From positions 238,471 to 302,470 of the forward strand of contig NZ_LNTY01000025.1 in NCBI RefSeq assembly GCF_001559595.1: a stretch of 64,000 nucleotides of DNA. Reading direction: 5' to 3'. The position numbers and the translations under genes were made by a program. The notes below the pieces were generated by a model. The model did not search any database and was not told where the DNA came from. It was given only the letters and a program-made list of their open reading frames with translations. Shown here in pieces: positions 18,321 through 29,052 of this stretch (its first letter is position 1; every line of letters begins with the position of its first letter). This stretch comes from Enterovibrio coralii (GTDB lineage: Bacteria > Pseudomonadota > Gammaproteobacteria > Enterobacterales > Vibrionaceae).

Positions 18321-19679
18321 TTGATCTCTGTAGAAAAATATGAGGGATTAACAGCACGGATTGCGCTAATCAATGAAGAGATAAAACGACAGGATGTCGA
18401 GTTCTACCTTTTTGTCCCTGGTGAGCTGAATTTTTCTAAAAACGTCATTAGTGAAGATCAGTTCTACAATACGGTGTTGTCGAATACCCGTACCTATTTC
18501 ACGTCTCAGTACCACTTGCCGCTGGTGCACTCTCGCCTTGCGAGCCGGGACAAGCTGCCATCTGACAAATACCGCGTCAGTTTGAGTTTGTACGCCTATC
18601 AATATGCGCTCTCGCTAGAAAAAACCACCCACCGATTCTTCGATACGCTGGCGGATGTTGGCGAAGAAGAAGCGGTTGAGCAGCTCGAATTTATTACCGA
18701 CATGGCCGTTGAGATCCTTCGACGCCTGCGTCGTTACGTGCCAAAAGACGAAAGCCTCATTAAGTACTACAACAACATCGACAACTACTTGTCGTGGTTG
18801 ACCGAACAGCGCTTCCTGTCTTTGATTGCACACATGCCACGAAGTGCTGCGTTTAAGCCAATGCGTGAGCAGTTGATTGAGTTTTGCCAGTCAGAGTCGA
18901 ACTATCGCGTCGAGCAAAACTACAACTCGCAAAAAGCCCAAAGCGACCCTACACGTATGGTAAACAAGATGCGTCTTGCAAGACGTCTGATTGAATACCC
19001 AGTAACGATCCGACAAAACGATGTGGTGTTGGGGCAAACACTGAACAAGCTGGCAAAAGGTACCGCGACGGGTTTGGTGATGATCTTCGTGACTTTCGCC
19101 ATCATTCGCATGCGCAGTTATTTGGGTGAAATTACCATGTCCTTTGTACTCGCAATGGCAGGTTTGTACGCCCTTCGTGAGATCTTTAAAGATGACCTGC
19201 GAGACGTGCTGTGGCGATGGATTCGCAAAGGCCGTCCAAAGTGGCGCAAAATGTTTACCGATCCAACGTCAGGCCAGCGTATTGGTAGCCAGTTAGAATG
19301 GCTCGACTATATCTATTTCGACAAGCTGCCAGAAGATGTGCGCAAGCTGCGCAAAGGCAAGCTGCGTCAGCGCGAAGAGTCCGTTGTGCGCATGAAGATG
19401 GTGACCCAAATGTCCACCACCAAATTCCTCAGCGGTTACGACATGACCCGAGAAGTGTGGCGCGTCGACTTTCGTCCATTCTCGCGCTTAATGGCACGTG
19501 GTAAGCAACGTTACTACGCACTAAACGAAGGGAAGGTGAGCCACGAGTCCATCGATAAACGCCACCAGTTCAACCTGATCTCTAAGCAGAAAAACCCAGA
19601 TGGGAGCTTCACACTTCAACGCTGGAAGATAACGGTCAACAGATCGAAAGTGATTGATGTTGAAGAAGTAATTAGCTGA
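18321..19679 (+). CDS. Conserved membrane protein of unknown function
   Basis: About 452 residues from a TTG at 18321, which has GGAG at 7-base spacing; a TTG at 18309 is also open but contains that GGAG. I do not recognise a named family. The first 240 residues look helical and cytoplasmic. Two hydrophobic helices follow (about 250-268 GLVMIFVTFAIIRM, about 275-292 MSFVLAMAGLYALREIF). A basic, beta-rich C-terminal part of about 160 residues comes next (WRVDFRPFSRLMARG, then FTLQRWKITVNRSKVID). There is no signal peptide. It stands alone between two intergenic regions and ends at its own terminator. Confidence 0.75.
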   Translation: MISVEKYEGLTARIALINEEIKRQDVEFYLFVPGELNFSKNVISEDQFYNTVLSNTRTYFTSQYHLPLVHSRLASRDKLPSDKYRVSLSLYAYQYALSLEKTTHRFFDTLADVGEEEAVEQLEFITDMAVEILRRLRRYVPKDESLIKYYNNIDNYLSWLTEQRFLSLIAHMPRSAAFKPMREQLIEFCQSESNYRVEQNYNSQKAQSDPTRMVNKMRLARRLIEYPVTIRQNDVVLGQTLNKLAKGTATGLVMIFVTFAIIRMRSYLGEITMSFVLAMAGLYALREIFKDDLRDVLWRWIRKGRPKWRKMFTDPTSGQRIGSQLEWLDYIYFDKLPEDVRKLRKGKLRQREESVVRMKMVTQMSTTKFLSGYDMTREVWRVDFRPFSRLMARGKQRYYALNEGKVSHESIDKRHQFNLISKQKNPDGSFTLQRWKITVNRSKVIDVEEVIS

Positions 19680-19692
19680 AGTAAGAACATGA

Positions 19693-19724
19693 ACGGGGTG
19701 GCAGAAATGTCACCCCATTTTTTA
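19693..19724 (+). terminator. Intrinsic terminator of the membrane protein gene
   Basis: GGGGTG(G)CA / TG(T)CACCCC form a stem with one mismatch around a short loop, followed by ATTTTTTAC. It is placed between convergent genes. Confidence 0.75.
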
Positions 19725-19731
19725 CTCGTTA

Positions 19732-20492
19732 CTACAAGAGAACGTCGATTCCTTTCTCTTTAATCTCTCTCGCAATACTCTCTGGGAAATTTTTGTCCGT
19801 CACGATGGCATTGAACCTGTTCAGCCTAGGGCGTGAAATGTCCCTATTCTTCCGTACTTTGATGAATCTGAGACCAAGACAAGGTGCTGGGCTGCGTTTG
19901 CGACGGCTTGTTTCACTATGACTTTGGGTTCGCTTGGCGTGGAGATGCCTTTTAGGTTCCAAGAGGAGGTTGAGATGAAGGCGATATCGATGTTCATCCC
20001 TGACAGAAACTCTGCCACTTTGCTACCAACGGATGATTGGTTATCGCGGTCGATGCGGCCACCAGTATGATAGATCTCGCTTTGTCCGTGCTGCATCAGG
20101 TGGTTAGCAACCACAAAATCATTGGTAATGACCAATAAATCTGAGCGATGAGCAATAGCATGCGCAATTTCTAGCGTTGTTGTTCCCGCATCCAAGTACA
20201 CCGTACAGTTTTTGGGGATCAACGAGCTCGCAAGTTGGCCGATCCCTTGCTTTTCATCAGCATTCTGCGCCGCTTTTGCATCGTGGGTGGCCTCTCGGTG
20301 AATCAACTGTGTAAGTTGAACCCCTCCAGATACCGACAACACTTTTCCTTGTTCCTCTAGCTTGACGATATCGCGGCGTATGGTCATGTGAGATACGCCA
20401 ATGCGATCTACGAGATCGTTAATACTGATGACTTCTTGCTTCGAAAGCATCGTAAGAATGGTCTTTTGTCTTTCTGCGGGAATCATTGTCAT
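19732..20492 (-). CDS. DeoR-family repressor of the tetronate operon (YgbI-like), frameshifted
   Basis: A 253-residue DeoR-type regulator when one base near 19830 is restored. The N-terminal helix-turn-helix reads SINDLVDRIGVSHMTIRRDI, and the sugar-phosphate sensor domain has CTVYLDAGTTTLEIA and ITNDFVVAN. As written the frame stops after FHALG; the remaining LNRFNAIVTDKNFPESIA lies in the next frame. It is divergent from ltnD, as ygbI is in enterobacteria, and likely represses ltnD-otnKCI until a phosphorylated intermediate appears. Confidence 0.85.
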
Positions 20493-20751
20493 TCTCTGTT
20501 TTTACTTTCCTCAATACTAACAGCAGCAAATATTGTTTGTGAATATTTGATTTGTTTTGTGAAGCTCGCTGAGCCTGATTTTTGTTGAATAGTGCTCACA
20601 TCTTCGATGCTAATCAATAAATTGATGATTTTTACTCGTTTCAAATTGCAATGAATGTCACAGACATACGTTGATGAATTCACAGATAATCACACCAAAG
20701 AACATATATTAACAAATCGCGCTGCGCGCTTCACAACTGTGAGTATGATTA

Positions 20752-21657
20752 ATGAACAAGAGTACGGTGAAATCAGTAGGGGTTATTGGTCTGGGTTCGA
20801 TGGGCATGGGTGCCGCGAAATCATGCATTCGCGCAGGTCTCGATGTTTACGGTGTTGATTTAAATCCTGCTGCTTTAGAAGCATTGGGAAATGCTGGTGC
20901 TAAAGCGGTTGCCACAGACGCTAACCAATTCGCAAAAGAGCTGGATGCGGTGTTACTGCTTGTTATCAACGCTAAACAGGTTAAGTCCGTCCTATTCGAC
21001 TCGGGGTTAGCAGCAAACTTGAAACCACAAACTGCGGTTATGGTTTCAGCGACTATTTCAGCTCAAGATGCGAAGGAAATTGAAGCGGGTCTGAAAGCTC
21101 ACGACTTGATCATGCTTGATGCACCAGTCTCTGGCGGAGCTGTAAAAGCGGAAGCGGGTGAGATGACTATCATGGCGTCAGGCTCTTTGCTGGCGTTCGA
21201 CCTGTTGAAGCCAGTTCTCGATGCCACCGCAGCCAAGGTTTATAACATTGGTGAAGAGATTGGTCTCGGTGCAACCGTAAAAATTATCCACCAATTGCTG
21301 GCAGGTGTTCATATTGCTGCGGGTGCAGAAGCGATGGCGCTCGCAGCGCGTGCCAACATTCCATTGGATCTGATGTATGACGTTGTTACCAATGCAGCGG
21401 GGAACTCTTGGATGTTTGAGAACCGTATGAAGCATGTGGTTGATGGCGACTACTCGCCGAAATCTATGGTCGACATCTTTGTTAAAGACCTCAATTTGGT
21501 CGCAGACACCGCACAAGATCTGCGTTTCCCTCTGCCACTTGCAAGCACTGCCCTCAATATGTTCACCTCAGCAAGCAACGCCGGTTACGGTAAGGAAGAT
21601 GACAGTGCTGTCATCAAAGTCTTTGACGGCATTGAACTGCCAGGCGTGGAGAAATAG
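20752..21657 (+). CDS. ltnD: L-threonate dehydrogenase LtnD
   Basis: A 301-residue member of the beta-hydroxyacid dehydrogenase family. The NAD-binding motif is GVIGLGSMGMGAA, the substrate motif DAPVSGGAVKAEAGEMTIM, and the catalytic lysine is in GLGATVKIIHQLL. LtnD oxidises L-threonate to 2-oxo-tetronate. It is the first gene of an operon with otnK, otnC, otnI and a GntP-type carrier, which is the full known C4 acid-sugar pathway. The next gene starts 2 bp after its stop codon. Confidence 0.92.
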   Translation: MNKSTVKSVGVIGLGSMGMGAAKSCIRAGLDVYGVDLNPAALEALGNAGAKAVATDANQFAKELDAVLLLVINAKQVKSVLFDSGLAANLKPQTAVMVSATISAQDAKEIEAGLKAHDLIMLDAPVSGGAVKAEAGEMTIMASGSLLAFDLLKPVLDATAAKVYNIGEEIGLGATVKIIHQLLAGVHIAAGAEAMALAARANIPLDLMYDVVTNAAGNSWMFENRMKHVVDGDYSPKSMVDIFVKDLNLVADTAQDLRFPLPLASTALNMFTSASNAGYGKEDDSAVIKVFDGIELPGVEK

Positions 21658-21659
21658 TC

Positions 21660-22916
21660 ATGCTGTTAGGTGTTATTGCTGATGATTTTACGGGCGCCAG
21701 TGATATTGCAGGCTTTCTGGTTGAAAACGGGATGCGAACCGTTCAATTGAATGGTGTTCCTACTTTAGATACTGACATTGATGCTGATGCAGTGGTGATC
21801 AGCCTCAAATCACGCTCATGTCCTGTCAATGAAGCTGTTTCAGATTCCCTTGCTGCGCTGACTTGGCTGCAACAAAAGGGCTGTCAGCAGTTCTACTTCA
21901 AATACTGTTCGACCTTTGACAGCACAGCGAAGGGCAACATAGGTCCGGTTACAGATGCATTGCTGGATGCCCTAGGGGAAACATTCACCATCGTTTGTCC
22001 TGCTCTACCAGTCAATGGACGCACTGTTTTCAACGGCCACCTGTTTGTCCTTGGTGAGCCGCTCAATGAATCCGGTATGCGACATCACCCGGTGACGCCG
22101 ATGACAGATTCGAGCGTAGTACGACTGATGAAGGCGCAATCGAGAGGTGAAGTGGGGTTAGTCAACTACCAAACCATCTCGTCTGGATGCGCACAAACCC
22201 GTAGCAAATTTGAAGAGCTTCAGTCTCAAGGTATTCGCTACGCCGTCGTGGATGCGATCAATGCAGAGCATTTGCACACATTAGGCGAAGCAGCCAAGCA
22301 CCTCAAGCTTGTGACAGGCGGGTCAGGGTTAGCTTCGGGTATTGCGAAAAACTGGGCGGGTCATTTGGCCGACCAAAGTGAAGCCAAAGCAGCGGGTTAT
22401 CCGAAAAAGGGGAAAACCGTGATTTTGTCGGGGTCTTGCTCGGTGATGACCAATAAGCAGGTGGCGGTTTATCAAGCCAAAGCCCCTCACTACGCCATTG
22501 AAGTTGAAGCCTGTTTGAGTGATGAAGCTTACGGTCAAGAAGTGTGCGAGTGGGTGTTAGCAAACCTTGATGATGAATATGCGCCGATGGTGTTTGCAAC
22601 GGCAGAAGCCGAAAAATTAAAAGCCATTCAAGAGAAGCATGGTGCAGAGGCCTCAAGCTTGGCGGTGGAGAGACTTTTCAGTCAACTGGCACATCAACTT
22701 AAAGAACAAGGTGTGAAGAACTTTATTGTCGCTGGCGGCGAAACCTCTGGCACGGTGACACAAAGCTTGGCGGTATCTGGATTCCATATTGGGCCGCAGA
22801 TTGCTCCTGGCGTGCCTTGGGTAAGAGCGTTGGACGGTGATTTGTCACTGGCATTGAAGTCGGGAAATTTTGGTGATGAAGCGTTCTTCGAGAAAGCACA
22901 GGAGTTCTTTCTATGA
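21660..22916 (+). CDS. otnK: 3-oxo-tetronate 4-kinase OtnK
   Basis: A 418-residue DUF1537-type kinase. The N-terminal GVIADDFTGASDIAGFL is the family hallmark; KYCSTFDSTAKGNIGP and the C-terminal GGETSGTVTQSL complete the active site. It phosphorylates 3-oxo-tetronate at C4 with ATP. It overlaps otnC by 4 bp (ATGA), so translation is coupled. Confidence 0.92.
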   Translation: MLLGVIADDFTGASDIAGFLVENGMRTVQLNGVPTLDTDIDADAVVISLKSRSCPVNEAVSDSLAALTWLQQKGCQQFYFKYCSTFDSTAKGNIGPVTDALLDALGETFTIVCPALPVNGRTVFNGHLFVLGEPLNESGMRHHPVTPMTDSSVVRLMKAQSRGEVGLVNYQTISSGCAQTRSKFEELQSQGIRYAVVDAINAEHLHTLGEAAKHLKLVTGGSGLASGIAKNWAGHLADQSEAKAAGYPKKGKTVILSGSCSVMTNKQVAVYQAKAPHYAIEVEACLSDEAYGQEVCEWVLANLDDEYAPMVFATAEAEKLKAIQEKHGAEASSLAVERLFSQLAHQLKEQGVKNFIVAGGETSGTVTQSLAVSGFHIGPQIAPGVPWVRALDGDLSLALKSGNFGDEAFFEKAQEFFL

Positions 22917-23545
22917 ATGAAAACGAACTTCGTGAGCAAATGGTCGCACTTGCTCGTTCAATGTTCGAGCGTGGTTACGCGACAGGTGGGGCTGGAAACC
23001 TTTCCGTCAAATTGCCAGATGGACACTTTTTGGCAACGCCGACAGGTTCATCTTTTGGCCGACTGATTGCGGAAGATCTTTCTGTCGTGGATATCGAGGG
23101 CAACCCAATCTCTGGCAAAAAAGCGTCGAAGGAGATCGCTTTCCATTTGGCGATTTACCGAAACAATCCGACGTGTAATGCCATTGTGCACCTTCATTCC
23201 ACGTATCTCACAGCACTGTCATGTTTGGAAAACCTCGACCATGACAATGCGATCAAGCCGTTTACCCCGTATTTCGTCATGCGTGTGGGTAAGTTACCCG
23301 TGATCCCATACCTCAGACCTGGCGACCCGCAGATTGCAGAGGAGTTGGCCAAGCGAGCGGCGGACTACCGTGCATTCTTGCTTGCCAATCACGGACCTGT
23401 GGTGACTGGCACAGATTTGATTGATGCCGTTGATAACGCGGAAGAGCTAGAGGAAACCGCAAAACTTGTTTTTCTGTTGAACGATAAACCGATTCGTTAT
23501 CTGACCAATGCTGAAGTGGCTGACCTTGAAGGGAGAGGAAAATAA
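22913..23545 (+). CDS. otnC: 3-oxo-tetronate 4-phosphate decarboxylase OtnC
   Basis: A 210-residue class II aldolase-fold protein. GGAGNLSVKLPDG is the phosphate-binding start, IVHLHSTYLTALS carries the metal-binding HxH, and FLLANHGPVV the third histidine. It decarboxylates 3-oxo-tetronate 4-phosphate to dihydroxyacetone phosphate. Its stop codon and the otnI start share bases (TAATG). Confidence 0.92.
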   Translation: MNENELREQMVALARSMFERGYATGGAGNLSVKLPDGHFLATPTGSSFGRLIAEDLSVVDIEGNPISGKKASKEIAFHLAIYRNNPTCNAIVHLHSTYLTALSCLENLDHDNAIKPFTPYFVMRVGKLPVIPYLRPGDPQIAEELAKRAADYRAFLLANHGPVVTGTDLIDAVDNAEELEETAKLVFLLNDKPIRYLTNAEVADLEGRGK

Positions 23546-24321
23546 TGGCCCGATTTGCTGCAAACCTAACCATGTTGTTTAACGAGGTCGATTTCCTCAC
23601 GCGTTTTGAAAAGGCCCATGACGCTGGATTTAAGGCTGTGGAATTCTTATTCCCGTATGCCTACGAGCCGCAGGTGTTAGCAGACAAACTGAGTCAGTTT
23701 GGCTTCGAACAAGCACTCTTCAACATGCCGCCGGGCGATTGGGATGCAGGTGAACGCGGTTTTGCTGCGATTCCGGGACGCGAAGCAGAATTCAGACAAA
23801 GTGTAGATACCGCGTTGATGTATGCGCAGGCCCTGAAGTGTAAAAAAGTGCACGCGATGTCGGGACTACTGGATAGCCAGTTTAGTTACCAAGAACACGT
23901 GGACACCTTCATCGAGAACATTCGCTATGCCGCAGACAAATTTGCAGAGCAAGGGGTGGAGTTGATGATTGAGCCCCTTAATTCGCGTGACGTGCCGGGT
24001 TATTTCGTCGCCCATCAAAGAGAGGCTGTTGAGCTTATCAAACAGGTTGACCGTCCGAACGTAAAACTGCAATTCGACGTGTATCACGCCCAAATCATGG
24101 ATGGTGATTTAACTGTGATGATCCGCGATCTCGCCGACTACATCGGTCACGTACAAATCGCCTCTGTACCAGAAAGACATGAACCTTCGGAAGGTGAAGT
24201 GAACTACCCACATGTGTTCAACATGCTCGATAACGCGGGTTACGTTGGATGGATTGGGTGTGAGTACAAACCAAGAAAATCGACAGAAGAGGGATTGGAC
24301 TGGGTAAAACCGCACCTCTAA
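23545..24321 (+). CDS. otnI: 2-oxo-tetronate isomerase OtnI
   Basis: A 258-residue hydroxypyruvate-isomerase-like TIM barrel. MARFAANLTMLFNEVDFL is the typical start; LMIEPLNSRDVPGYF carries the first catalytic glutamate, LQFDVYHAQIMDG and HVQIASVPERHEP the metal ligands, and WIGCEYKP the second glutamate. It interconverts 2-oxo- and 3-oxo-tetronate, linking LtnD to OtnK. Confidence 0.92.
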   Translation: MARFAANLTMLFNEVDFLTRFEKAHDAGFKAVEFLFPYAYEPQVLADKLSQFGFEQALFNMPPGDWDAGERGFAAIPGREAEFRQSVDTALMYAQALKCKKVHAMSGLLDSQFSYQEHVDTFIENIRYAADKFAEQGVELMIEPLNSRDVPGYFVAHQREAVELIKQVDRPNVKLQFDVYHAQIMDGDLTVMIRDLADYIGHVQIASVPERHEPSEGEVNYPHVFNMLDNAGYVGWIGCEYKPRKSTEEGLDWVKPHL

Positions 24322-24353
24322 CGACAACACATAAAACAATAAAAAACCGACGT

Positions 24354-24378
24354 CATTGCCTTCGTGTTGAAGGCAATG
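24354..24378 (+). repeat. Intra-operon hairpin between otnI and the carrier gene
   Basis: CATTGCCTTC / GAAGGCAATG is a perfect 10-bp stem with a 5-base loop. There is no T-run, so it is more likely an mRNA-stabilising or processing hairpin that sets carrier expression than a full terminator. Confidence 0.65.
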
Positions 24379-24413
24379 CTTTCAAAGAAACAGAATCTGA
24401 AAGGTAGAAAAAA

Positions 24414-25864
24414 ATGGACGCTGCGCTAATTGGTATTATCGTGGGGATAGTCGCCATGATGGGGATGATCATAAAAACTCGCATCCCTGTTGCTTTGGCG
24501 ATGGTTCTGGCAAGTATCATCATGGGCTTGTTTGCTGGTATGGCACCGACGGCTCTGATTGATGCAATCAAATCAGGCTTCGGTGGGGTACTCGGTGGTA
24601 TTGGTCTTATCATCGCATTTGGCGTGATAATGGGCGCATGTTTTGAGCGCTCTGGCGCAGCCGTTCGTATGGCGAAAACCTTCGTCAAACTTTGTGGTAA
24701 AGGACGTGAAGACATCGCACTGGGCTTTACTGGTGTGCTGGTGGCGATTCCGGTTTTTTGTGACTCTGCGTACATCATTCTTCATTCTCTTGTCCGCGCA
24801 ATTTCACGCAATACGGGTAAGTCTGCCGTTGGTCTTGGCGTGACACTTGCGCTGGGTTTGCTGATCACTCACGCACTGGTGCCGCCAACGCCTGGTCCTG
24901 TCGCCGTGGCGGGCATTTTGGAAGTTGACCTTGGTGTATACATGCTGTGGGGGCTGATCGTTTCTGTTCCTATGATGCTGCTCTCTCTCTTCTACATTCG
25001 TAAAGTGGGCAATGAATACTACCGTGTGCCAGAGGGACAGGAATGGATTACGTCTCAGGCTGATTGGGCGAATCTAGAGAAAGTACAAGAAGCGGATGAG
25101 AAGAATCTGCCAAGTAACTTCCTGTCTTTTGGTCCTATTCTGATCCCGATTGCACTGATTCTTGCAAACACACTTGTCGGCGAAGGCGATTCCTCACTTC
25201 AAACCCTGCTGTCGCTGATTGGTAACCCTGTTGTTGCTGTTGGTATCGGTGTCTTGATGGCACTGTATGGTTTGACGCGCCATATCGACCGCAAGGACAT
25301 GGTTGGCTCGATGGATGATTCTCTTGCGACAACGGGTCTGATCCTTGTGGTCACGGGTTGTGGTGGTGCGATGGGCGCGGTGTTAAAGGCATCAGGGGCA
25401 GGTCCTCAAGTGGCTGAAGCAATTGCTAGCAGTGGTATTCCACCTTTGCTCGTCCCATTGGCAATTGCCTCTTTGCTACGCCTTATTCAAGCTCTGCAAC
25501 CGCCGCAATGATGGTGGCCGCAACCATGACGTTACCGCTGGTCGACACCCTGAATTTAGACCCGGTATTCGTTGCATTGGCATGTGCCGTAGGTCCTGTT
25601 GGGTTCTCTCACCTGAATGACTCTTACTTCCACATTATCAGCCGAACTTTGGGTATTACTGAGCTTGGCGATCAACTGAAAATATGGACAGTGACGTCAA
25701 CAATCGCTTGGGCAATCGGCGCAAGCATTGTGATGGCTCTAAACCTCGTGTTTGGTCAAGGCGGTACGCTGATTGATCCAATCGTGCCGTTTGCTGTTCT
25801 CGCAGCGATTATGGTTTGGGTGAAATCGCGTGAGAAAAATATCGCGTTAATGCAGACAAACTAG
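24414..25864 (+). CDS. GntP-family organic acid carrier of the tetronate operon (frameshifted)
   Basis: With one base restored near 25491 this is a 483-residue GntP-type membrane carrier, likely bringing in threonate or a related C4 acid sugar. Hydrophobic helices run through the whole length; ALVPPTPGPVAVAGIL is the conserved family motif. As written the frame stops at 25511 (LLRLIQALQPPQ), while the continuing frame reads SATAAMMVAATMTLPLVDTL, the expected next helix. It corresponds to ygbN in the enterobacterial operon. Confidence 0.87.
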
Positions 25865-25888
25865 CTTTTCACCAAAAACAAGAGAAAG

Positions 25889-25914
25889 AGTGCCAGCCAA
25901 GTGCTGGCACTTTT
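25889..25914. terminator. Intrinsic terminator between convergent operons
   Basis: AGTGCCAGC / GCTGGCACTTTT with a 5-base loop between the carrier gene and dnaE2. Confidence 0.85.
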
Positions 25915-25923
25915 CGTTCTGGC

Positions 25924-28900
25924 TCAATGGAAATCCCTTGATTGAACGAGAAGCTGATCGAGTGTGTTTGTCATGTCGATCAGCCTGCCTGCCACGATAT
26001 GCACCACATCACCTTCACGCTCTAATATCCCTTTGACCTTTAAGATTTTGGCGGACACGAAGGGCGTGTTTTGCGCGCGTGCAGTGGCGAGCCAAACGAC
26101 CACGTTGATGTTGCCTGTCTGATCTTCCAAGGTCACAAAGGTCACGCCACTGGCGGTTCCGGGGCGTTGTCGGCCTGTGACGACACCAGCGACAGTCACT
26201 GGTGTACCTGTTTGAATGTGCCGTAATTCACTGGCAAGACGGTGTTTACCGAGTTTGCCGCTTTCATCGAGCAGGGCAATAGGGTGCTTGCCAAGCGACA
26301 AGCCAGTTGATGCGTAATCCTCAATTAAGTCCTCGACGGCAGACGGGGCGATAATGGCTTGTCTGTCGCGAGTGTCAGGCTCTGTGTTGCTGAGCAGAGG
26401 CAGTGTATGGCTGTCATCCATCATCTGCCATCTTGCAGCATAACGGTTATTCGACAGCACTTGGGTGGCATTGGCACTGGCTAATGCTTCAAGATCGCCT
26501 TTGCTCAAGCCGCATTGTCTTAAGGCGTTCAGATGCGTGAAGCCGTTGTCGGGTCGCTGATTTAACAGTTTTTGCACGCCTTGCTCTGACAGCCCTTTGA
26601 CGAGACGAAAACCAAGACGTAGAGCAGGGCGGGCATTTACGATCACTTGCTGGTGGTCCCATTGGCTGTGGTTTACGCAGACAGGCAAAATCGTCACGCC
26701 ATGGAGCGCGGCATCTTGTAATAGTTGAGATGGGCTATAAAACCCCATCGGCTGGCTGTTAAGCAATGAACAGTAAAACGCCACTGGATAGTAGTGTTTA
26801 AGCCACGAAGAGGTATAAGCAAGCACCGCAAAAGAGGCACTGTGAGACTCAGGGAAACCGTACTCGCCGAATCCTTGGATCTGCCGAAAGATTTGCTCTG
26901 CAAATTCCACCTTGTAGCCACGCTCTTGCATACCATTGATGAGCTTTTCGCGGAATGGCGCAAGCTTACCACTGCGCTTCCATGCCGCCATTGCACGGCG
27001 AAGTTGGTCGGCTTCACCGCCTGTGAAGCCTGCGGCCACCATGGCTAACTGAATGACCTGTTCCTGAAAAATAGGCACACCCATGGTGCGAGAAAGTACG
27101 GATTCCACCTCTTTTGAGGGATAACTGACAGGCTCTTCACCCCAACGTCGTTTGAGGTAAGGATGCACCATGTCGCCTTGAATGGGACCAGGGCGAACAA
27201 TGGCGATTTGAATGACCAAGTCGTAGTAACAGGCTGGTCGAAGCTTGGCAGCATGCTCATTTGGGCGCGAGACTCAACCTGAAACACGCCGACAGAATCG
27301 GCTTTCTGAAGCTGATGGTAAACCTTAGGATCGTCACCTAATGCCGTGATGTGCGCGATGGAATATCTGCGACCATGCTGCGATTCAATAATGGCAAACG
27401 CTTTTCTGATGGCACTTAACATACCCAGAGCCAGAATATCGACTTTCAGCAGCCCCAAAGACTCCAAATCGTCTTTGTCCCATTGAATGACACTACGTTC
27501 TGGCATTGCGGCGTTTTCGACAGGCACCAACTCATACAAGGGCCCCGCAGAAATGATAAAGCCGCCGACATGTTGGCTCAGGTGGCGTGGAAACCCGCGA
27601 ATTTCCTCAACCAGCTCTAATAACCAGCGACCAAGGTGCGAGTGAATATCTAGTCCAAGCGTTTGCAACTGCTCTGCTTTATCCAGCCCTTTGTCTCTGT
27701 GGTTCAGATTTTTGATGTAGTAATCAAGCTGGGTTTCATTGATCCCCAAGGCTTTGCCAACATCTCTGAACGCACTTTTAAAGCGATAAGTGATGACAGT
27801 TGCTGCAATTGCAGCACGCTGACGGCCGTATTTTTGGTAGATGTAGCGGAACACTTCCTCGCGGCGTTCGTGCTCGAAATCCACATCAATGTCTGGTGGT
27901 TCATCACGCTCTTTCGAGATAAAGCGCTCAAAGAGCACGTTGATTTTTTCTGGGTTAACCGCCGTGATTTCAAGGCAATAGCACACAACGGAGTTCGCTG
28001 CAGAACCTCGCCCTTGATAAAGAATGCCTTGAGATTTGGCGAACTGCACAATGTCGTAGATCGTGAGAAAGAAATACTCATAACCTTGCTCGGCGATAAG
28101 GGACAGTTCTTTGTCGATGGTGGCTTTGATTTCTGGTTTTAGTCCTTCTGGGAAGCGCAAAGCGATCCCTTTGTCGACAAGGTGCTTGAGATAGGCACTG
28201 GCCGTGAAACCGTCAGGCACTAATTCTGCTGGGTATTCATAACGAAGCTCGCTGAGGCTAAACGTACACTTGTCTGAAATACGGCGAGTCTCCTTTAGCC
28301 ACGCATCAGGGTAGAGCTTTTGTAGCTTATCGAGCGATTTTAATGCCTGTTCGCCATTGCGGGGCAGTGCTTGACCGCACGATTGCAGTGGTTTTCCCAG
28401 ACGAATAGCGGTTACCACATCGAGAAGCGGTTGACGTCTTGAGTGGTGCATCAATACATCGTTGGCACAGACCACGGGGGTATCCAGCACTTCTGATAAG
28501 GCATCAATCATGGCAAGGTATTCGGCTTCATTAGGGAGTAAAAGCCTTTCCGCGCCAATCCAAAAGCGTCCTTCAAACAGGCTTTTTAGGCTGTGTTGAA
28601 CGGGCGTAAGTTGGTCGATATCAAGATTGCCGTAGCTTGGAAACCAAATGCACAGACAGTGTTTGATATGGGCAAAGTCATCACTGAAAACTTGATAATG
28701 GCCTTTTTCGCTGCGCATACGAGCCTGGGTGATGAGCCGAGAAAGCTCACCATATGCGGTGCGATTTGGGCAAAGCAGCACCAGTTTTTCGCCTTGAAAG
28801 GTAATTTCAGACCCAACAATTTGTTTGATCTTGAGGTTTTGTTCACGAATCGCGGTGTAAGCACGCACTACACCTGCAAGTGAGCATTCATCAGTGATGG

Positions 28901-29030
28901 CGATGGCTTGGTAACCCAATGTGGCGGCGCGAACCACTAACTCTTCAGGATGCGAAGCGCCAGTGAGAAAGCTGTAATTACTTTTACAGTGCAGTTCTCC
29001 GAACCATAGGGTGTTGTCGTCTTTTTGCAT
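25924..29030 (-). CDS. dnaE2: Error-prone DNA polymerase DnaE2 (ImuC), frameshifted
   Basis: A 1035-residue alpha-type polymerase when one base near 27243 is restored. I chose the ATG at 29028-29030, which gives the normal start WFGELHCKSNYSFLTGASHP of the PHP domain. The palm has PDIDVDFEHERREEV with the catalytic aspartates and LYQGRGSAANSVVCYCL. The break replaces the expected [27 protein letters not shown] by an out-of-frame stretch. The C-terminal part has the helix-hairpin-helix and an OB fold. With ImuA and ImuB it forms the SOS mutasome that copies damaged DNA and causes induced mutation. It starts 22 bp after imuB. Confidence 0.92.
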
Positions 29031-29052
29031 GGAGAATGTCTCTGTAAAGCGG

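Noticed and set aside
25924..29030. dnaE2 as a true pseudogene
   Set aside because: A single added base restores full length and conserved motifs on both sides, and the same kind of break occurs in many unrelated genes of the window.
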